From: Gnetum montanum
Taxonomy: Eukaryota > Streptophyta > Gnetopsida > Gnetales > Gnetaceae
Assembly (NCBI GenBank): GCA_015680685.1
Contig: MNCI01026298.1
Span: forward strand, 34,551 to 98,550
Length of the DNA: 64,000 nt
Direction: 5' to 3'
This document shows positions 36,820 through 49,286 of the stretch, piece by piece. The notes under the pieces were generated by a model that was not told the origin of the DNA, ran no database searches, and worked only from the letters and a program-made list of their open reading frames with translations. Both the position numbers and the translations under genes were made by a program. How positions within the stretch are numbered: position 1 is the stretch's first letter; every line of letters begins with the position of its first letter.

Positions 36820-37560
36820 TTATCTCTTGCAAAAAATTAGCACTAAGTTGAGCTTCACCATCAAAGTTTCCACCATATTTGAACAAAACCTATAATTTAC
36901 CTCAAATGGGCTTTTTCCAATAGCAACATGAGAAGCATTATTATATAAAAACTTAACATTCTTCATCTTGGTGTTAGAAAGTCTCTTACTCACTCTTCCT
37001 CCACCATCAAAATCATAATGTAGATTACCTTCATGTTGTCCATTTATTTCATAGCTAAGATAATCAATTTCATCACTATCAATGTCCATATCAACATTAC
37101 TAATGATCTTCTCATAATAACTACTACTATAGCCATAATCATCAAAAAAATTACCATTATAAGTCTTGCTCTTACCAACAATGGCATCAAAAGTTACATT
37201 GCTTTCATCATGCACAACATAACTCAAAACTTCATTACAATCACCACAAGGATCATGATGCTCATCATTACAACAGAACAAACCATTATCAAGCTAAAGT
37301 GAAAAACTAGAATCCAACGTGCTAGGTTCCACATAAGAGAGATTACTATCATCTGCAAGGTAAATCTTAGACTCACTTATCTCTTCATGGCTTATCTTAT
37401 TCATCTTTGGTTCAACTTGATATTTAACATGTGGGTATCCACTCTCATCAAATCTTTTAGCTTCAAGATTCTACATAGGAGTCTCTAACTCTAATGGTTT
37501 CTCCTATTTCAAGGAATCATCAATAGCTTCTACAATCCACTTTGGAGGTACCAACTCAAA
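36820..37560 (-). pseudogene. Element E acidic frame in place of RT
   Basis: An open stretch of 153 codons (36820-37281, extending upward past a stop near 37296) is rich in Asp, Glu, Asn, Tyr and Ser (for example DDYGYSSSYYEK, DMDIDSDEIDYLSYE). It ends in NNASHVAIGKSPFEV, the tail of an integrase core. I recognise no domain in the acidic part. It stands where RT, RNase H and most of integrase should be. It may be a filler left by deletion, captured sequence, or an extension peculiar to this family. Confidence 0.55.
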
Positions 37561-39660
37561 AGATAAATCCTTCCCTATGGCTTGAACATTAGATTCATCA
37601 CCCAAGCAATCATTATTTCACATACCTTGGCTATAATACTTACCTCTCTCCCATGAGATAGCCTCAACTTAGCAAAGAATCTTCTTTTCCTTATCACAAG
37701 ATGTAGAAAAATTGCACAAAGAATGAGTCTCATACCCTCTAGTGATACTCTTAATCCTTCTTGAAGAAGTCCCTTTATCCTTTCCACTCCTTTGGCCTTG
37801 ATCTTTTACGTCCCATAATTTATGAGATAATAACTCTTCTTGATTGACCACATACACCATCTTAGACCATGAAGATTTTTTAGTCTTTTTGATGAAGCTC
37901 TTGGTTTCCTCTTCTAAAATGTTTGAGTATTGAACACTCCCTTGCTTAATATGAGACACTTGAAAACTCCTTTTCTCATTGATCTCTACTTCACCAAACC
38001 TTTCATCTTCTTTCTTAAACACCTTTGAAAATTTCTCCTTTAAGCCTAGCACATCTATAGGAAGTTCAACCTACACATCATCATGTTTAGTAGTAGCTAT
38101 TGTCATAACAACAAAATCAAAACTTGTTTCATCATGTTCCTTAATATAGTCCTTCTCTTCTAGAAGGATTGCATAAGCATGAAGTGAGCTTTTCTACCTT
38201 ACTTGTTTAGATGTCATAGGAATCAAATGATGGATTCCATCAATTCTAGCAACACTCCACACATTTCTTACTCCATCAAACTAAGTACCATTGTAAAAAT
38301 TCCAAGTTCTATCAAGAATTACATTAGCAAAATCTATCAGAAGCCATTTATGCTTCATAGCATCATGAAAGCTTGTAATTTTAAATTTCAAATTACATTA
38401 TTTTTCCACCTCTTGGAAAAAATATTTAGACAACCAATGCACCTTATAGGGTCTAGAATGAGGATTAGTTACCAAAAAAAATCTAGCAACTTTTCTAAAA
38501 GAAATAACATTTTCTTGGGCTCCCCCATCAATCAAAACATGAATCCATTTCCCATTAAGTAAAAAACTAGCCCCAATCTAAAACAAAAATTTCCTATCAA
38601 GATGATCTCCTCTATTGACATTTCTCATGAATACACAAGAACTTAATTTAGAAATATCCTCTATTTTTGGAGCATCAGAATTACCTTTCTCAAGATCTTG
38701 GCTTGATCTCTCCTCCACCTCCAAGGTTTGCACATCTTTGCCCTCAACTACCTTGTGAAGTGGAAATTTCCATTTCTTGTGTTCTCATTCTCCACATTCA
38801 AAGCACTATAGTTTTGATGAGCTACTACCTTGACCTTTGCATCCCTTGCCTTGGTCCTTCTTGGCTGAACCCTTCTCATCAACTCTTTCAGTCTTCTTAT
38901 CTTGGCTACCCTCCTTGTATTCAGATTTAGATATAGATCACTTATGAGATCTATATCCTTTCTCCTTTTTCTTGGAATTTTTTTGGCTCTTGTTTCTAAA
39001 TCTAGCTAATTTCTTATTAACCTTAAGTGTCAAATAATAAGCCTCATCAAGTGTTTATTGCTCATACAAGGATAACTCTTGCTAATACATCATATTGAGA
39101 TCTCCTGAAAATATTGAACCTACTTCATACTCCTCCTAGTTTACCTTACCTTGATGGAATAGATCACAAAATTCAATATAAAATTCTTTAACATCATTGT
39201 CATGTTGCCTTAGGAATTTCAACTTTATAATGATTTCTTGTCTCTAATGAGACTATTCAAATTTTCTTTTCAACCTCTATTTCATCATATCCAACTCTCT
39301 AATAGGTTAACAATTTCATCTTTCATAATCTTGGGACTCCTTTTTACATCAAGTATAATTCATACCTTCTAATATGGATTCAGCAAGAGGTACCCTCAAG
39401 TTATTCGATACCTCTTCCAACTAAAAATTCTTGTCAAGTATCTTCAAGTAACTTACAAAAGCATTAGTGCCATCTACACCATTAAAATTGTTTAACCTTA
39501 CATATGGAAGTCTTGAATCATTTCTAAATGCTCTTGCAAGTCTTACTTCATCTCCATAATCAAGCTTTCTTGAAGAAGTATTGAACACCACCATAGCCTT
39601 CGGAGTTCTTATTTGACGAATAGGATTCCCTCCCATTGGAATCATTGTCTAATTATTTTC
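37561..39660 (-). pseudogene. Element E gag, zinc knuckle and protease
   Basis: High to low: LPYVRLNNFNG (39421-39645), LKFLRQHDNDVKEFYIEFCD, LTLKVNKKLARF, a Lys/Ser-rich stretch, CFECGEQEHKKWKF near 38820 (zinc knuckle with last Cys lost), protease HVLIDGGAQENVIS near 38530 with PYKVHWLSK. Then VELPIDVLGLKEKFSKVFKK (37669-38052), the usual lead-in to RT, after which RT is missing. All are chromovirus features. Confidence 0.8.
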
Positions 39661-39946
39661 TACACTTCCATAGCTAGATTGACCTTCCCCTTCATCCACT
39701 CCATCTTCACCTGGTTGTGAAACTTCTTCATCTAAATGTACATGCTCTTCAACTCCTAAGTTCTGGATATGGCTAGGACTAGCATGTCTGTCCACCTTTG
39801 CACTAATTTTATCCAATCAAGTAACCATCATCTTGAAGGCAATCTTCATGCTCTGTATGTCATGATTCAAAGCTTGCACTTATCTCTTCTTGAGTGCCAT
39901 TTGAAATTGGTAAAATCCTTTACCAATTTCCAAGAAATAATAAAAC

Positions 39947-39961
39947 TAAGCTCTAATACCA
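39947..39961 (-). other. Primer binding site of element E
   Basis: The minus strand reads TGGTATTAGAGCTTA from 39961, close to TGGTATCAGAGCC for initiator tRNA-Met, four bases from the LTR end at 39966. Confidence 0.75.
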
Positions 39962-39965
39962 ATAA

Positions 39966-40883
39966 TGTTAGAGTAGGTTCACCCTAATAATTAAATCACC
40001 TTCAATTCTCTAAATCTAGAGATTATGCAAAGATAAAACTTTTTGCATAAGAAAACTAGCCATCTTTAATTAATTTATTAGAAGATTACAATAGGATTCA
40101 CACAACCTACAAGAATCCAAAACCTATCATACTCAATTAATATTGTAGAGCATGAGGCTCCACAATCACACAATGGCTATTTCCAATGTAAGACACAACT
40201 AATAGAAATCTCTCCCACAACCAGAGACTAAGATCTCAGCTTACAAGGGAAACATAAGAGAATAGAACACATATACCAACACATCACAAGCTGATCTTGC
40301 AGCTACAATCATCATTTTCACTCATCCAATGTGCTCACCCACTCTGTCTTGTTTAGTTCTCCACTCTCAAGAGTGTTTTCTCTCACTTATTCTACATATG
40401 AGTTCTCTCTCCTCTCTTTTTCATGAATGGATACATACATATTATAGAGATCCAAAATCCTATAGAGCTTTATATTTGCCTTCCTAGATGTTTCCCACAA
40501 AGATATAAAGTATTTCAAATGTTTCCCAATCAAAATTCCATGTTAGAACTTTTTTCCTCATTTTCTTAGATGTCTCTGGCTTTGCTAGGATGCCTACTAT
40601 GAATTCCCTACTTACAGAACAGACGTCTACTATTTTTGGTAGATTTCTACATGATCCATCAAAATATATAATTTTGGTTATACTTCTACACTAAAGCATC
40701 TATAATTTTGCATATATTTCTATCTTTTAGGTTCCAAAACATATAAGAATCATCATCATCAAAAATCAATGTAAGAAGATATATAAAAATAGGACACACT
40801 CGTCTAGGCCTCCTTCAAGTGGGAAAACTTGTAAACTCAACTTGTAGGACAAGCATAAGGAAATCTGAAGAGGTGTTTCTACA
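39966..40883 (-). repeat. Element E 5' LTR
   Basis: 918 bp, plus-strand ends TGTTAGAG and TTTCTACA. An AGATGTCT-type array lies at about 40565-40720, more degenerate than in the other copy. It abuts D gag at 40884. Confidence 0.8.
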
Positions 40884-40888
40884 TCACC

Positions 40889-42097
40889 TTTTTATTTGAT
40901 GGACTATAATATTTTATGGGTATAAATCCAAAGAGTCTCTCTAATTTTATTCTTGAGTCCATTTATCATGTGGCAAGGTTGCTTCATTTGAGAGAAACCA
41001 TGGTATGAACATTAGTATAAATGAGAATAATACCTTCCCAAGGCTACATAAAGTGATTCGTGATTGCCTTGTTTCCACCCTTGAGTATTTTTTATATTTG
41101 TTATTGAAAAACTCTAACATTGTACTTCATCTTCAGATAGATTCCAACTCCAAAGTCCAGTACCAACTTTTAGCTTTTTTGATGAGTGTCCTAGGGAATA
41201 GTTTGAGCTTCTCCCAATCATGCTTAATGTTTTGAAATACATAGGTATCATGAAAGTCTTCTAAGTAATGTTGCAAATTAGCATGTTAATTTTCTTCAAA
41301 CTTGGAGATGTTATTCATATCAAGCCATTTGATCTAGCTATCCCTTTGATGCCTGGTGAGAATATGAACTGCCTCTAAGATGTTTATCATGCTTCTAGTA
41401 GCAAGTGGAGATTCATCATAGTTATCATATTCATGATGATCCCTATCATGTCCATGCCTTCTATGATGTGATCTACTATGTCTTCTCTCATGATGACATT
41501 TCTCCACGTCTTACTGTTGTCTATGCTTCCTCATCTAATCTCTGTGATGGAATCTTCTGTCATATCCATCTTGGCCTCAATTATTTCTTCTTCTCTCTCA
41601 ATCATGCTTCCCCTTAAAATAAGGAGGATGATTATGATGGGGAACTAGGATAGTTTTGCTACCTTGTCCTTCCCCTTTGGTTCCTTAGTTATTCTTTTGG
41701 TAAATGGCTGGGAAACCTTGGTCTTGAGGTTTTGCTAGTTCTAGGACTAGTTCTCCCCCTTACCTTGGTTGCTTTCCAAGTTTGAACATCACCATTAATG
41801 AGTCATACTATCCTCATTGAACAAACAAGGATCTTGGCATTGGGATCACCTTAATGAACGTTTAGTATCATCGTTTTTTGACTATGAGTTTAGAGAGATC
41901 AAAACCTTCTTATCCTTGGAGGCTTCATGGTGGGCCTCCATGAGTTTATCTTTTCTAAGTTGAGCTTCTATTGGCTAATAGTCTCTAGAGAGGTTGTTCC
42001 TTCACTTGGTATTCTATGGCTACTACTTCAACCTCTAGTTTCATTAGTGATGCCATGAATAGTGAGGGTATAGCATGATCAGGAGGCAATACCACAT
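40889..42097 (-). pseudogene. Element D gag core
   Basis: From 42097 down: an N-terminal segment continuing from 62242, an Asp/His/Arg-rich stretch near 41460, then the gag core (SMINILEA, WLDMNNISKFE, YLEDFHDTYVFQNI, WEKLKLFPRTLIKKAKSWY, RETLWIYTHK). It aligns with B (50079-50620) and stops at 40889, where E is inserted. Confidence 0.82.
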
Positions 42098-43200
42098 TGT
42101 TGACTTTTTGGTATGTCAAACCCTTATAGAAAATGGAAAATGTAAAAAAAAATGTGTTTTTGATAGTAGTATTTCAAGGATTTGAAAGAACATGATGGGT
42201 AAGGACTTTAAATTAAGAACAAAAAATTCAAACAAAAAAGCTAACCTAGAACAAGATCTATGTTGAGATGTTGAAACAAAGACTAAGTGGACAAGGTAAG
42301 AACATGGATGGAAACGAAGTCTAAAAATTGAATGAAGATATTCCAAAGGATGTCAAGATATTAATGTATCAAAGAAATGCCTCAAGGACCAAACTTGATT
42401 TGTAGTATGAATGTCTACAATTAATAGCAGACATCCTACTTAAGCCATGGATGTCCAAGGGTAGACATCTACATGTGATCATCCACATTTTCAGGTAGAT
42501 GTCCCTCTTAAATTAAGGCTAATGATAGATAGATGTCTCTACTTTGAATTAGAAATCAAAAATAGTCATTGAATATCCATTGCACAAATTTTGAGGAGCT
42601 TTTGAAAGCTCAATGAGTATAAGACAAAGTGGAATTCTGAAAAATGTGCAAGTACTATTCATTTGAAGATCTATCCTTAGCTACTCAAAGAGAATTTTTT
42701 TGTTCCTCATTAATTCATCATTTGTATGTATTATATATAGTAAGCCTCAATTGCAAGGACTCTATAAATCAAGTTACACTCTCTCCTTGATCTTTTTCTT
42801 TTCTTTGTAGCCCTGCATGGTTAATGTGCTTCTTGCAGGAAAGCATCTTTGTTAAGCTTATTGGGGCCTTGTAAGGTTAACTGATTTTGTAGTGATAAAA
42901 CACTTTGAAGTAGAGCTCACATTTTTTAAAAGTTATGGGATCCTTTAAACTACATTTTGAGCTTGTTAGGACCTTGTGAGGTTGAATGGTTTTGTAATGA
43001 TGATACTCTCTAGAGTAAAGCTCAAATCTTATAAAGGTTGTGGTGCCCTTCAAATCACATTTTTGAAGTAACAAAGTCTAGATATATGCATGGATTCTAC
43101 CCAAGTTAGGAAACTAGGTAAAAATTATGTTTTATTTTGATGGTTGAAGTTATTTTAATTCGGCAACTTATTCAACCTCCTTTTAAGTTCTCGATCCACA
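42098..43200 (+). repeat. Element H 5' LTR
   Basis: 1103 bp, TGTTGACTTTTTGG to CTCGATCCACA. AGATGTCC/AGACATCC words cluster at about 42405-42540; TATAAAT lies at 42763-42769 and is kept in the 3' copy. Confidence 0.88.
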
Positions 43201-43202
43201 AG

Positions 43203-43220
43203 TGGTATCAGAGCCTAGTA
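43203..43220 (+). other. Primer binding site of element H
   Basis: TGGTATCAGAGCCTAGTA begins with a perfect 13-base match to the initiator tRNA-Met site, two bases after the LTR. Confidence 0.92.
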
Positions 43221-43253
43221 CTCTCAAGTTCATGCTGCACATCTCAAGAGTAA

Positions 43254-44940
43254 ATGATGGAAGAGATGTCTTACACCAAGCCACCAATGTTCAATGGAAT
43301 CAACTTCACATATTGGAAGCAAGAATGCAAGGATTCTTTGAATCCATGGAATTTAAAGTCTAGGAGTCAATTCTTGAAGGCTATACACCACCCATTGATA
43401 GCACCACAAGAGCAGTCAATCCACAAAGCAAATGAACTTCAAAAGAAAAAGATAAGTTCATGTTTAACTCAAAAGCTAAAAATTTTCTTTATTGTGAATT
43501 GAAAAAATTTGAATCTAATAAAATAGCTGGGTGAAAATCATAAAGGAAATTTGGGAAATTCTAGAGGCAACTTATGAGGGTACATCTATTATCAAGCAAT
43601 CAAAGCTTTAGTCTTTCAAAGAGAATATGACAAGCCTAAAATGAAAGAAGAAGAGAAAATAAAAGATTATTTCTTCAGAGCTAATGAATTAGTAGTAGCT
43701 ATATGTGGGATAGGCAAAGACTTGCTAGAGAGTAATGTGATCATAAAAATGATTAGAACTTTGTAGCTTGAGCTCAAATAAAAATTCATATCCATGAAAG
43801 AAATTAGAGATTTCTCAATCCTAAAATTTGAATATCTTCAAAGACCTCTTCATCAAAGGAAAAGTAGATGGTTGAAAAAGAAACAAATAGTACATATGAA
43901 TTAGCCCTCCTACCAAGAATATTTCAAAGACTTCTAGCTAGAAAAGGAAGACTCTTCAATTAACTAGGACACAATAAATCCAACAAAAAAGGTAGAGAAA
44001 AGGGAAAGAATTTTAAAAATTCAAATTTTGATGCCCTTTCTATAAAATTTTAGGTTTGTGGTGGAAGAAACCATGTGGCCTCCAAATGTCCTAGTTTTAG
44101 TAAAATTCAAAAAATATATTATTTTGAAGTTAAGTCCAAAAAGAACAACTTCTTTACTAGCTAGAATGAAGAAAAAAGTAAAGAGGAAGTAGAGATCAAA
44201 TATGATGATGACAAAACAATTAAATATGATGATTAAATAATAGAAACATATGAAGAAATATATGATCTATTATGTAGTAAACTTTTGTCCTTTCAAAGTC
44301 TTTACATCATCCTAAAGAAGGCTCTAAAATATAAGACCCAAGAATTATCTCAATTCGAAATAACATATTTAGATCTCTTACAATAAAACTCATACCTAAG
44401 GATTGAGAATCAAAGACTAACCCTATCTTATGAGTAGAGTGAAACAAAACTTGCAAATACAAAACTTATGAATGAGAGACTTGTCAAAGCAAAGGACTCC
44501 CTTCACATATTTCTAGGACAAGGAAGAGATCCACATGATAAAAGTGGGTTGGGATGTTATCAATAAGAAGAAGCATCAACAAATACTTCATCAAAAAAAA
44601 TACTATACAAAGGTTAGAAGTATCAACAAGCACTTCATCCAAACAAATGATAGCTTCAAGGATTGACAATTTTACCCAAATTAGAAAGGCTAGATGCTAT
44701 TATTGTGGTAAAATTGGGCATAAGCAATGGAATTGTAATTTAAAATATTACCACATGAGTACTTGGTCATACCATATGACTCCTTGGTCTTATCCAAAAG
44801 TTCCTAGAAAGAAAATATTGAAGGACAAAAGGAAGTGGAAAATAAATCAAAAGGATAAGGAAAGCAAAAAAGTGTGGAGAATTAAGTAAAAATAAATAGA
44901 TGAAAGAACTCTCATAAAAAAAATTGTGAAGGAAAGTCAA
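43254..44940 (+). pseudogene. Element H SIRE-type gag
   Basis: From ATG 43254: KPPMFNGINFTYWK, the copia gag start, then a frameshifted core. A degenerate first zinc knuckle CGGRNHVASKC (near 44055) is followed by an acidic stretch, a coiled-coil-like region with LGQGRDPHDKSGLG (near 44512), and an intact CCHC knuckle CYYCGKIGHKQWNC (44695-44736). Two knuckles separated by such a region are typical of SIRE/Maximus gag. Reading stops near 44930 where protease should begin. Confidence 0.8.
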
Positions 44941-45129
44941 GCTTTAGAAATACAAGAAATTTGATGGAAAAAGAACAAACCTTAAAAGGAGAACCTCATT
45001 CATAATCTCCATAACTTTCATGATTTCTCATTAGAAAACAAGGTAAATAGAGGTAAATTTTCATTATCTTTTCTTTCCTAAAATTCCTGTAGGTTTATAA
45101 TCGATGGCAACTATTCCTAAATCTTCCCA

Positions 45130-45385
45130 TGCTTCAAAATAGAGATTTCATTGCTAGAATGGATGTCCACCCTTAAACGTCCATCTAAAAGATGTACATC
45201 CACCCATAGATGTCTATATTTATGAATAGACATACATCTAAGTTCTTCTAGACTTGGGATAGATGTCCACCTATTAAGATAGACATCCATTTCCATAGAA
45301 AAAACCCTTAACAAACATGGTTATTTAAACCAAACCCTTTTCTTTTTCACTTATTTCTTATCATCCCAGCTTAGACATCTAAGAA
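45130..45385 (+). promoter_or_regulatory. Internal U3-like motif block of H
   Basis: GGATGTCCAC, ACGTCCATC, AGATGTCT, AGACATAC, AGATGTCC and AGACATCC recur within 170 bp, the same words that fill the H LTR at 42405-42540. A TATTTAAA word follows at 45322-45329, then a leader and ORF2. The layout repeats that of A, B and C in an unrelated superfamily. Promoter function is inferred. Confidence 0.55.
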
Positions 45386-45410
45386 CAGTGAACCAAGGCT
45401 TCCTCTAATT

Positions 45411-47038
45411 GTGCATATCAACTCATTTTCACCTAGATTCATGACTTACAAGAAGATTAGAACATTAAGAGATCCTCCATGCAAGGGCAAGAAGGCAAAG
45501 GGAGCATCATTACGTAAATCAACTCTTATTTACCTTATTTTCACTCCTATGATGGTCTACATCACTTTGAGGTATCTCAAACTATATCCATTGTTTCTGA
45601 AAGATCTTTAAATTTCCAACAACATTATCAAAAGGAATTGCTAGCCTTCTATCAAGCTATAAATTGGATTTCCTTCATTATGATGAATTTTCATGTTCTT
45701 GAAATTCTCATTTGAGAATTCTATTGCAACATTGTTATAACTAATACTACTGTGTGGGCTTTTTCTATCACTATTGGAGGAATTTTGATTAAAGGCTCCC
45801 CTTAGATAGTCAATGCCATTTTTGCAATCTCTAATTCAGAGGTACATAGATTATCTATTCATTCTCTGATAGACATCTTTGGCAATGTTATGTTTCCTAT
45901 TATCCATGATGAGTTTTGTGATGTCCTCTTTGGAAAATCAAAAAATTTGAGAGGTGGCAAAATACTTAGGATTCAAATGGATCAAGATGCTTCCACCCTC
46001 TTCCACATTATCCTATATAACATCATTGTAAGTGAATAAAGTTATAATTATATGTTGCCTCCCCAAGCATTTTCTCTCTACTATCTTCTAACTACATTGT
46101 TGCTAGATTTACAACACATTCTTTGTAAAGACATGTTGGGGTTGTTCATTAAAGAAAGAGTTTTCAGGCATCCTTTGCTCATCAATTAGCTGATCAAACA
46201 AGTATGGGTTTCCATACTAGATATGCCTTTATTAAAAGGCAAGAGGAGTCCTGGTGAATTTTTAGGAAAGAGGAACATTGCACAGATAGAGCCCGAAGTT
46301 CTATCCTCCAAACCTTAGAAAGTAAGGAGGAATCAAACCTCATCTCCATCCAGGGCCTCTTCTCATCTTAGAAGAGCCAAGTCCATGATTTCATCAGTTC
46401 ATATATCTTCAACCTTTAAGAAGGCATTGAAGCCATTTGCAAAGACCTTTGGGATGATTGGCAGAAATCTCTCTTATCTTCATAAGAGAATGGATGCCCA
46501 CATGAGTACTTGAACTAGTCAATTCATGGACATCACCACTTCTTCTACCTCTGATGATGAGGAGGCCAGTCTTGCTCCTACCATACATTCTGCTACATTT
46601 GAGCCATCCTGATCTTATGACTTAGGAAGTGCATCTAACTCACTAACATACATCTAGGTGGAGTCCATTTCTCATCATGATTAGCCTAGACCTAGTTCTT
46701 ATACTCATGAGGATATTCTTTAATCCATTTAGCAGTAGGTGATGGATAGCATTTTTGGAGTTACATCTCATTGGGGATTAGGTGATCCTATTGCTTATCA
46801 AAGGAAGGGTGCCTCCTATTCCTCACATTAGGCTCCATCCCACTAGCCTTCATCATCGCAATTTTGGATGAAGCTTTGTCCTTGAAGAGCCCCTGCTAGA
46901 GTACCTTCATCTAATGATAAAGAAAATGAATAGCATGTCTCCAACACCAGTACTAGCACTAATGATGATGAAGAGGAGACTTATAGATCCTGTTGTGTAG
47001 TAGCTAACTATGATGATGATATCGATGTTAGTGGTTAA
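45411..47038 (+). pseudogene. Element H ORF2 (plant transposon protein-like)
   Basis: Lys-rich start (PPCKGKKAKGAS), then a frameshifted body with FHVLEI, a VHRLSIHSL segment, LPPQAFSLYYLLTTLLLDLQ and RHPLLINQLIKQ-like residues (near 46160-46200). These fit the segment pattern of ORF2 in A and B (YF..Y.L.P...S, INLPQL, LPFPCLIKKLC). The C-terminus is acidic and Ser-rich and ends DDIDVSG at 47038. Function unknown. The position between gag and the 3' LTR reflects loss of pol. Confidence 0.5.
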
Positions 47039-47422
47039 ATACTCTTGTTGGATTCCTCCTTTTGCTGATGTCCAAAAAGGGGAAGAGTTTTTTTGATGTG
47101 CCTTTGTGGTTGTGTGTATGAACAACATGTTTATTTATGTATGTGAATAATATTTTTCATATGGATAGCTATATGAATGAACAATGCCTTATTTATTTAT
47201 GATGTTACATGTGGATAGTTGTGTTTTTGGCTTGTTTGGGATAGTTTGTAATAACATGTTATATTATTGAGATAGGTTTTACCTTTGGACAGTTTATGAA
47301 CATCTTATGATGTTTTTAGTCTCACTTGTGAATAGATATGATTAGGACTAATGCATTTGAGCCTTTACATTCTTTCCTCTCATATCCTCCACTACCATTG
47401 GAATACTTATATATATTTTTAT

Positions 47423-47426
<4 letters not shown>

Positions 47427-47465
<39 letters not shown>

Positions 47466-47524
47466 ATATACTAACTTATTTGGTCATGAAAGNGTACATA
47501 TACTAACTTATTTGGTCATGAAAG
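47427..47524. repeat. (TG)n and duplicated 28-mer around an N
   Basis: (TG)n runs 47427-47464. The 28 bases at 47465-47492 are repeated exactly at 47497-47524 on the other side of N (47493). This is the signature of two contig ends that overlap but were joined with a placeholder. Confidence 0.85.
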
Positions 47525-47692
47525 CTATGAGGTATTTGATGTTTCTTTTTTTATGATATATCTTTAGAGACAAGTTATGATATGTCAATGCATTATGAAG
47601 ATAAATTATGTTTGTGCTTTTATTGTTTATCATATTATTTTATGTATGTTAGGAAATGTACTAACCCATTTTCTTAAATTTTGAACATCACC

Positions 47693-47706
47693 AAAAAGGG
47701 GGAGAT
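47693..47706 (+). other. Polypurine tract of H
   Basis: AAAAAGGGGGAGAT directly precedes the 3' LTR of H. Confidence 0.85.
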
Positions 47707-48168
47707 TGGTAACCTTTTGGCATGTTAAAACCTTGGAGAAAATGAAAAATGTAAAAAAAAAAATGTATTTGTGATAGTAGTCTTTCAGGGCCTTGAAAAA
47801 ACATGATGAGCAAGGACTTCAAATTAAGAACCAAGACTTCAAAAATAAGAGCTAAACTAAAATGAGATCTACATTGAGATGTTAAAATGAAGAGTAAGTG
47901 GACAAGGCAAGACCATGGATGGAAATGAAGTCTACAAGTAGAATAAAGATATTTCAAAGAATGCTGAGATGTTGAAGTGTCAAACAAATGCCTCAAGGAC
48001 CAAACTTAATTTGTAGGATGGAAAACTACAATGGATAACAGACGTTCCACTTAAGACATGGACATCCAACGTCAGATGTCTACATGAGGGCATCCACATT
48101 TTCAAGTAGGAATTCCTCCTAATTTGAGGCTAATTACAAATAGATGTCTCTACTTTGAAGTAGATATC
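47707..48168 (+). repeat. Element H 3' LTR, first part
   Basis: Starts TGGTAACCTTTTGG, colinear with 42098-42560. It is interrupted at 48168, inside or just after its AGATGTC cluster, by element B. Confidence 0.88.
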
Positions 48169-49109
48169 TGATGAGTTGAGTTCTATCGGTTGTGTCAACG
48201 AAACCTCATCGATGTGGCCTCATCATCTGGGCCTCATCGATGAGGCCTAGTTGATACATCATATCATGCATCAACGTGACCCTATCGATGTAGTGTCTAT
48301 AGTTGACTATAAATATGCATGTGCAACTACATTTATGGTAAGTAGATATTGTAGTTGTAGTAGAGATCTTGCAATTTTTCTATTTGAAAGTTAGAACTTT
48401 TCCTCTAAGTGTCCATAGCAGGAGTCATTGAGTGTATAGATCTTTATTTGAGCATTGTTGTACTTGAGCATAATACTGTGGATGGTAATAAAGATGAGCT
48501 TTCTGATAAACCTTGTAGACCTTTGGATAAATTAGCTATTTCATTTATAAATTTAATGTTTTCAATTATTTATTAAATGTTTTCAATTAGATATTAATTA
48601 TTTTCCAGTTATTACATTAATGAAGAAATTAAGCTAAATATATTACACACATAAGTATGACCTCTTCAAGTGTAACACATATTCACTCAGTACTCCCAGT
48701 AGCATTATTGCTTGGTACACCCAGTAGCGTAGTGCTTGGTTGCTTAGTAATGAATACATCATGGGTTCAAGATGTATACAGAAACTGGGAATAGATACTT
48801 ATGTTAAGATTAGTTAAATGATTATTTAATTAGTTAATTTAGATTAGTTAATCAAATCCATTTTTATCTACAATTCAAGCACCCAACTATAAAACATAAA
48901 AAATGATAAAAATTGAATGCCTCAGTTACACTTAATCATACCAACGAACACAAGTGTAATTGGGAAGAAAACAATTGACCTTAAGGCTAGATTCACTTCC
49001 TAAATGGCTAGTGCATTGGAAATGATAAAGTCCACATAATTTGACTGAGTCACATGTGAATGCTTTGTGATTTGTATGGTTTGACATAGGGGTACCTCAC
49101 CACTCATCA
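48169..49109 (+). repeat. Element B 5' LTR
   Basis: 941 bp, TGATGAGTTGAG to CACTCATCA. U3 is filled with ATCGATGAGGCC-type words up to the TATA box TATAAATA at 48308-48315. Confidence 0.92.
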
Positions 49110-49110
49110 T

Positions 49111-49128
49111 TGGCACCATTGCTGAGGA
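49111..49128 (+). other. tRNA-Asp primer binding site of B
   Basis: TGGCACCATTGCTGAGGA matches the tRNA-Asp site TGGCGCCGTTGCCGGGGA at 14 of 18 bases, one base after the LTR. Confidence 0.87.
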
Positions 49129-49286
49129 CTTTGTTTGTGGAACGTGAACTATTCAGGTCTAAGTGAATACCATTAATATCATTGTATGAACCTCAAGGTC
49201 AATATCATTCCCACTATACATAGAATTGTAGAAGCACACTGATAATTTTATTTTATTTTGCAAAATATCTTCTTCTTCTCGCAAGC

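Larger units (their letters stand above)
35357..40883 (-). mobile_element. Element E: chromovirus lacking RT
   Basis: LTRs 35357-36252 and 39966-40883 share long blocks (for example ATTATGCAAAGATAAAACTT). The internal part holds, on the minus strand, a tRNA-Met primer site, gag with zinc knuckle, protease, an acidic frame and an integrase C-terminus. RT, RNase H and the integrase core are absent. TCACC at 40884-40888 would be the duplication; no matching copy is found on the left, where the LTR-like block intervenes. Confidence 0.75.

Noticed and set aside
47338-47556. Open frame with Val/Cys run
   Set aside because: Produced by the (TG)n microsatellite and interrupted by N.
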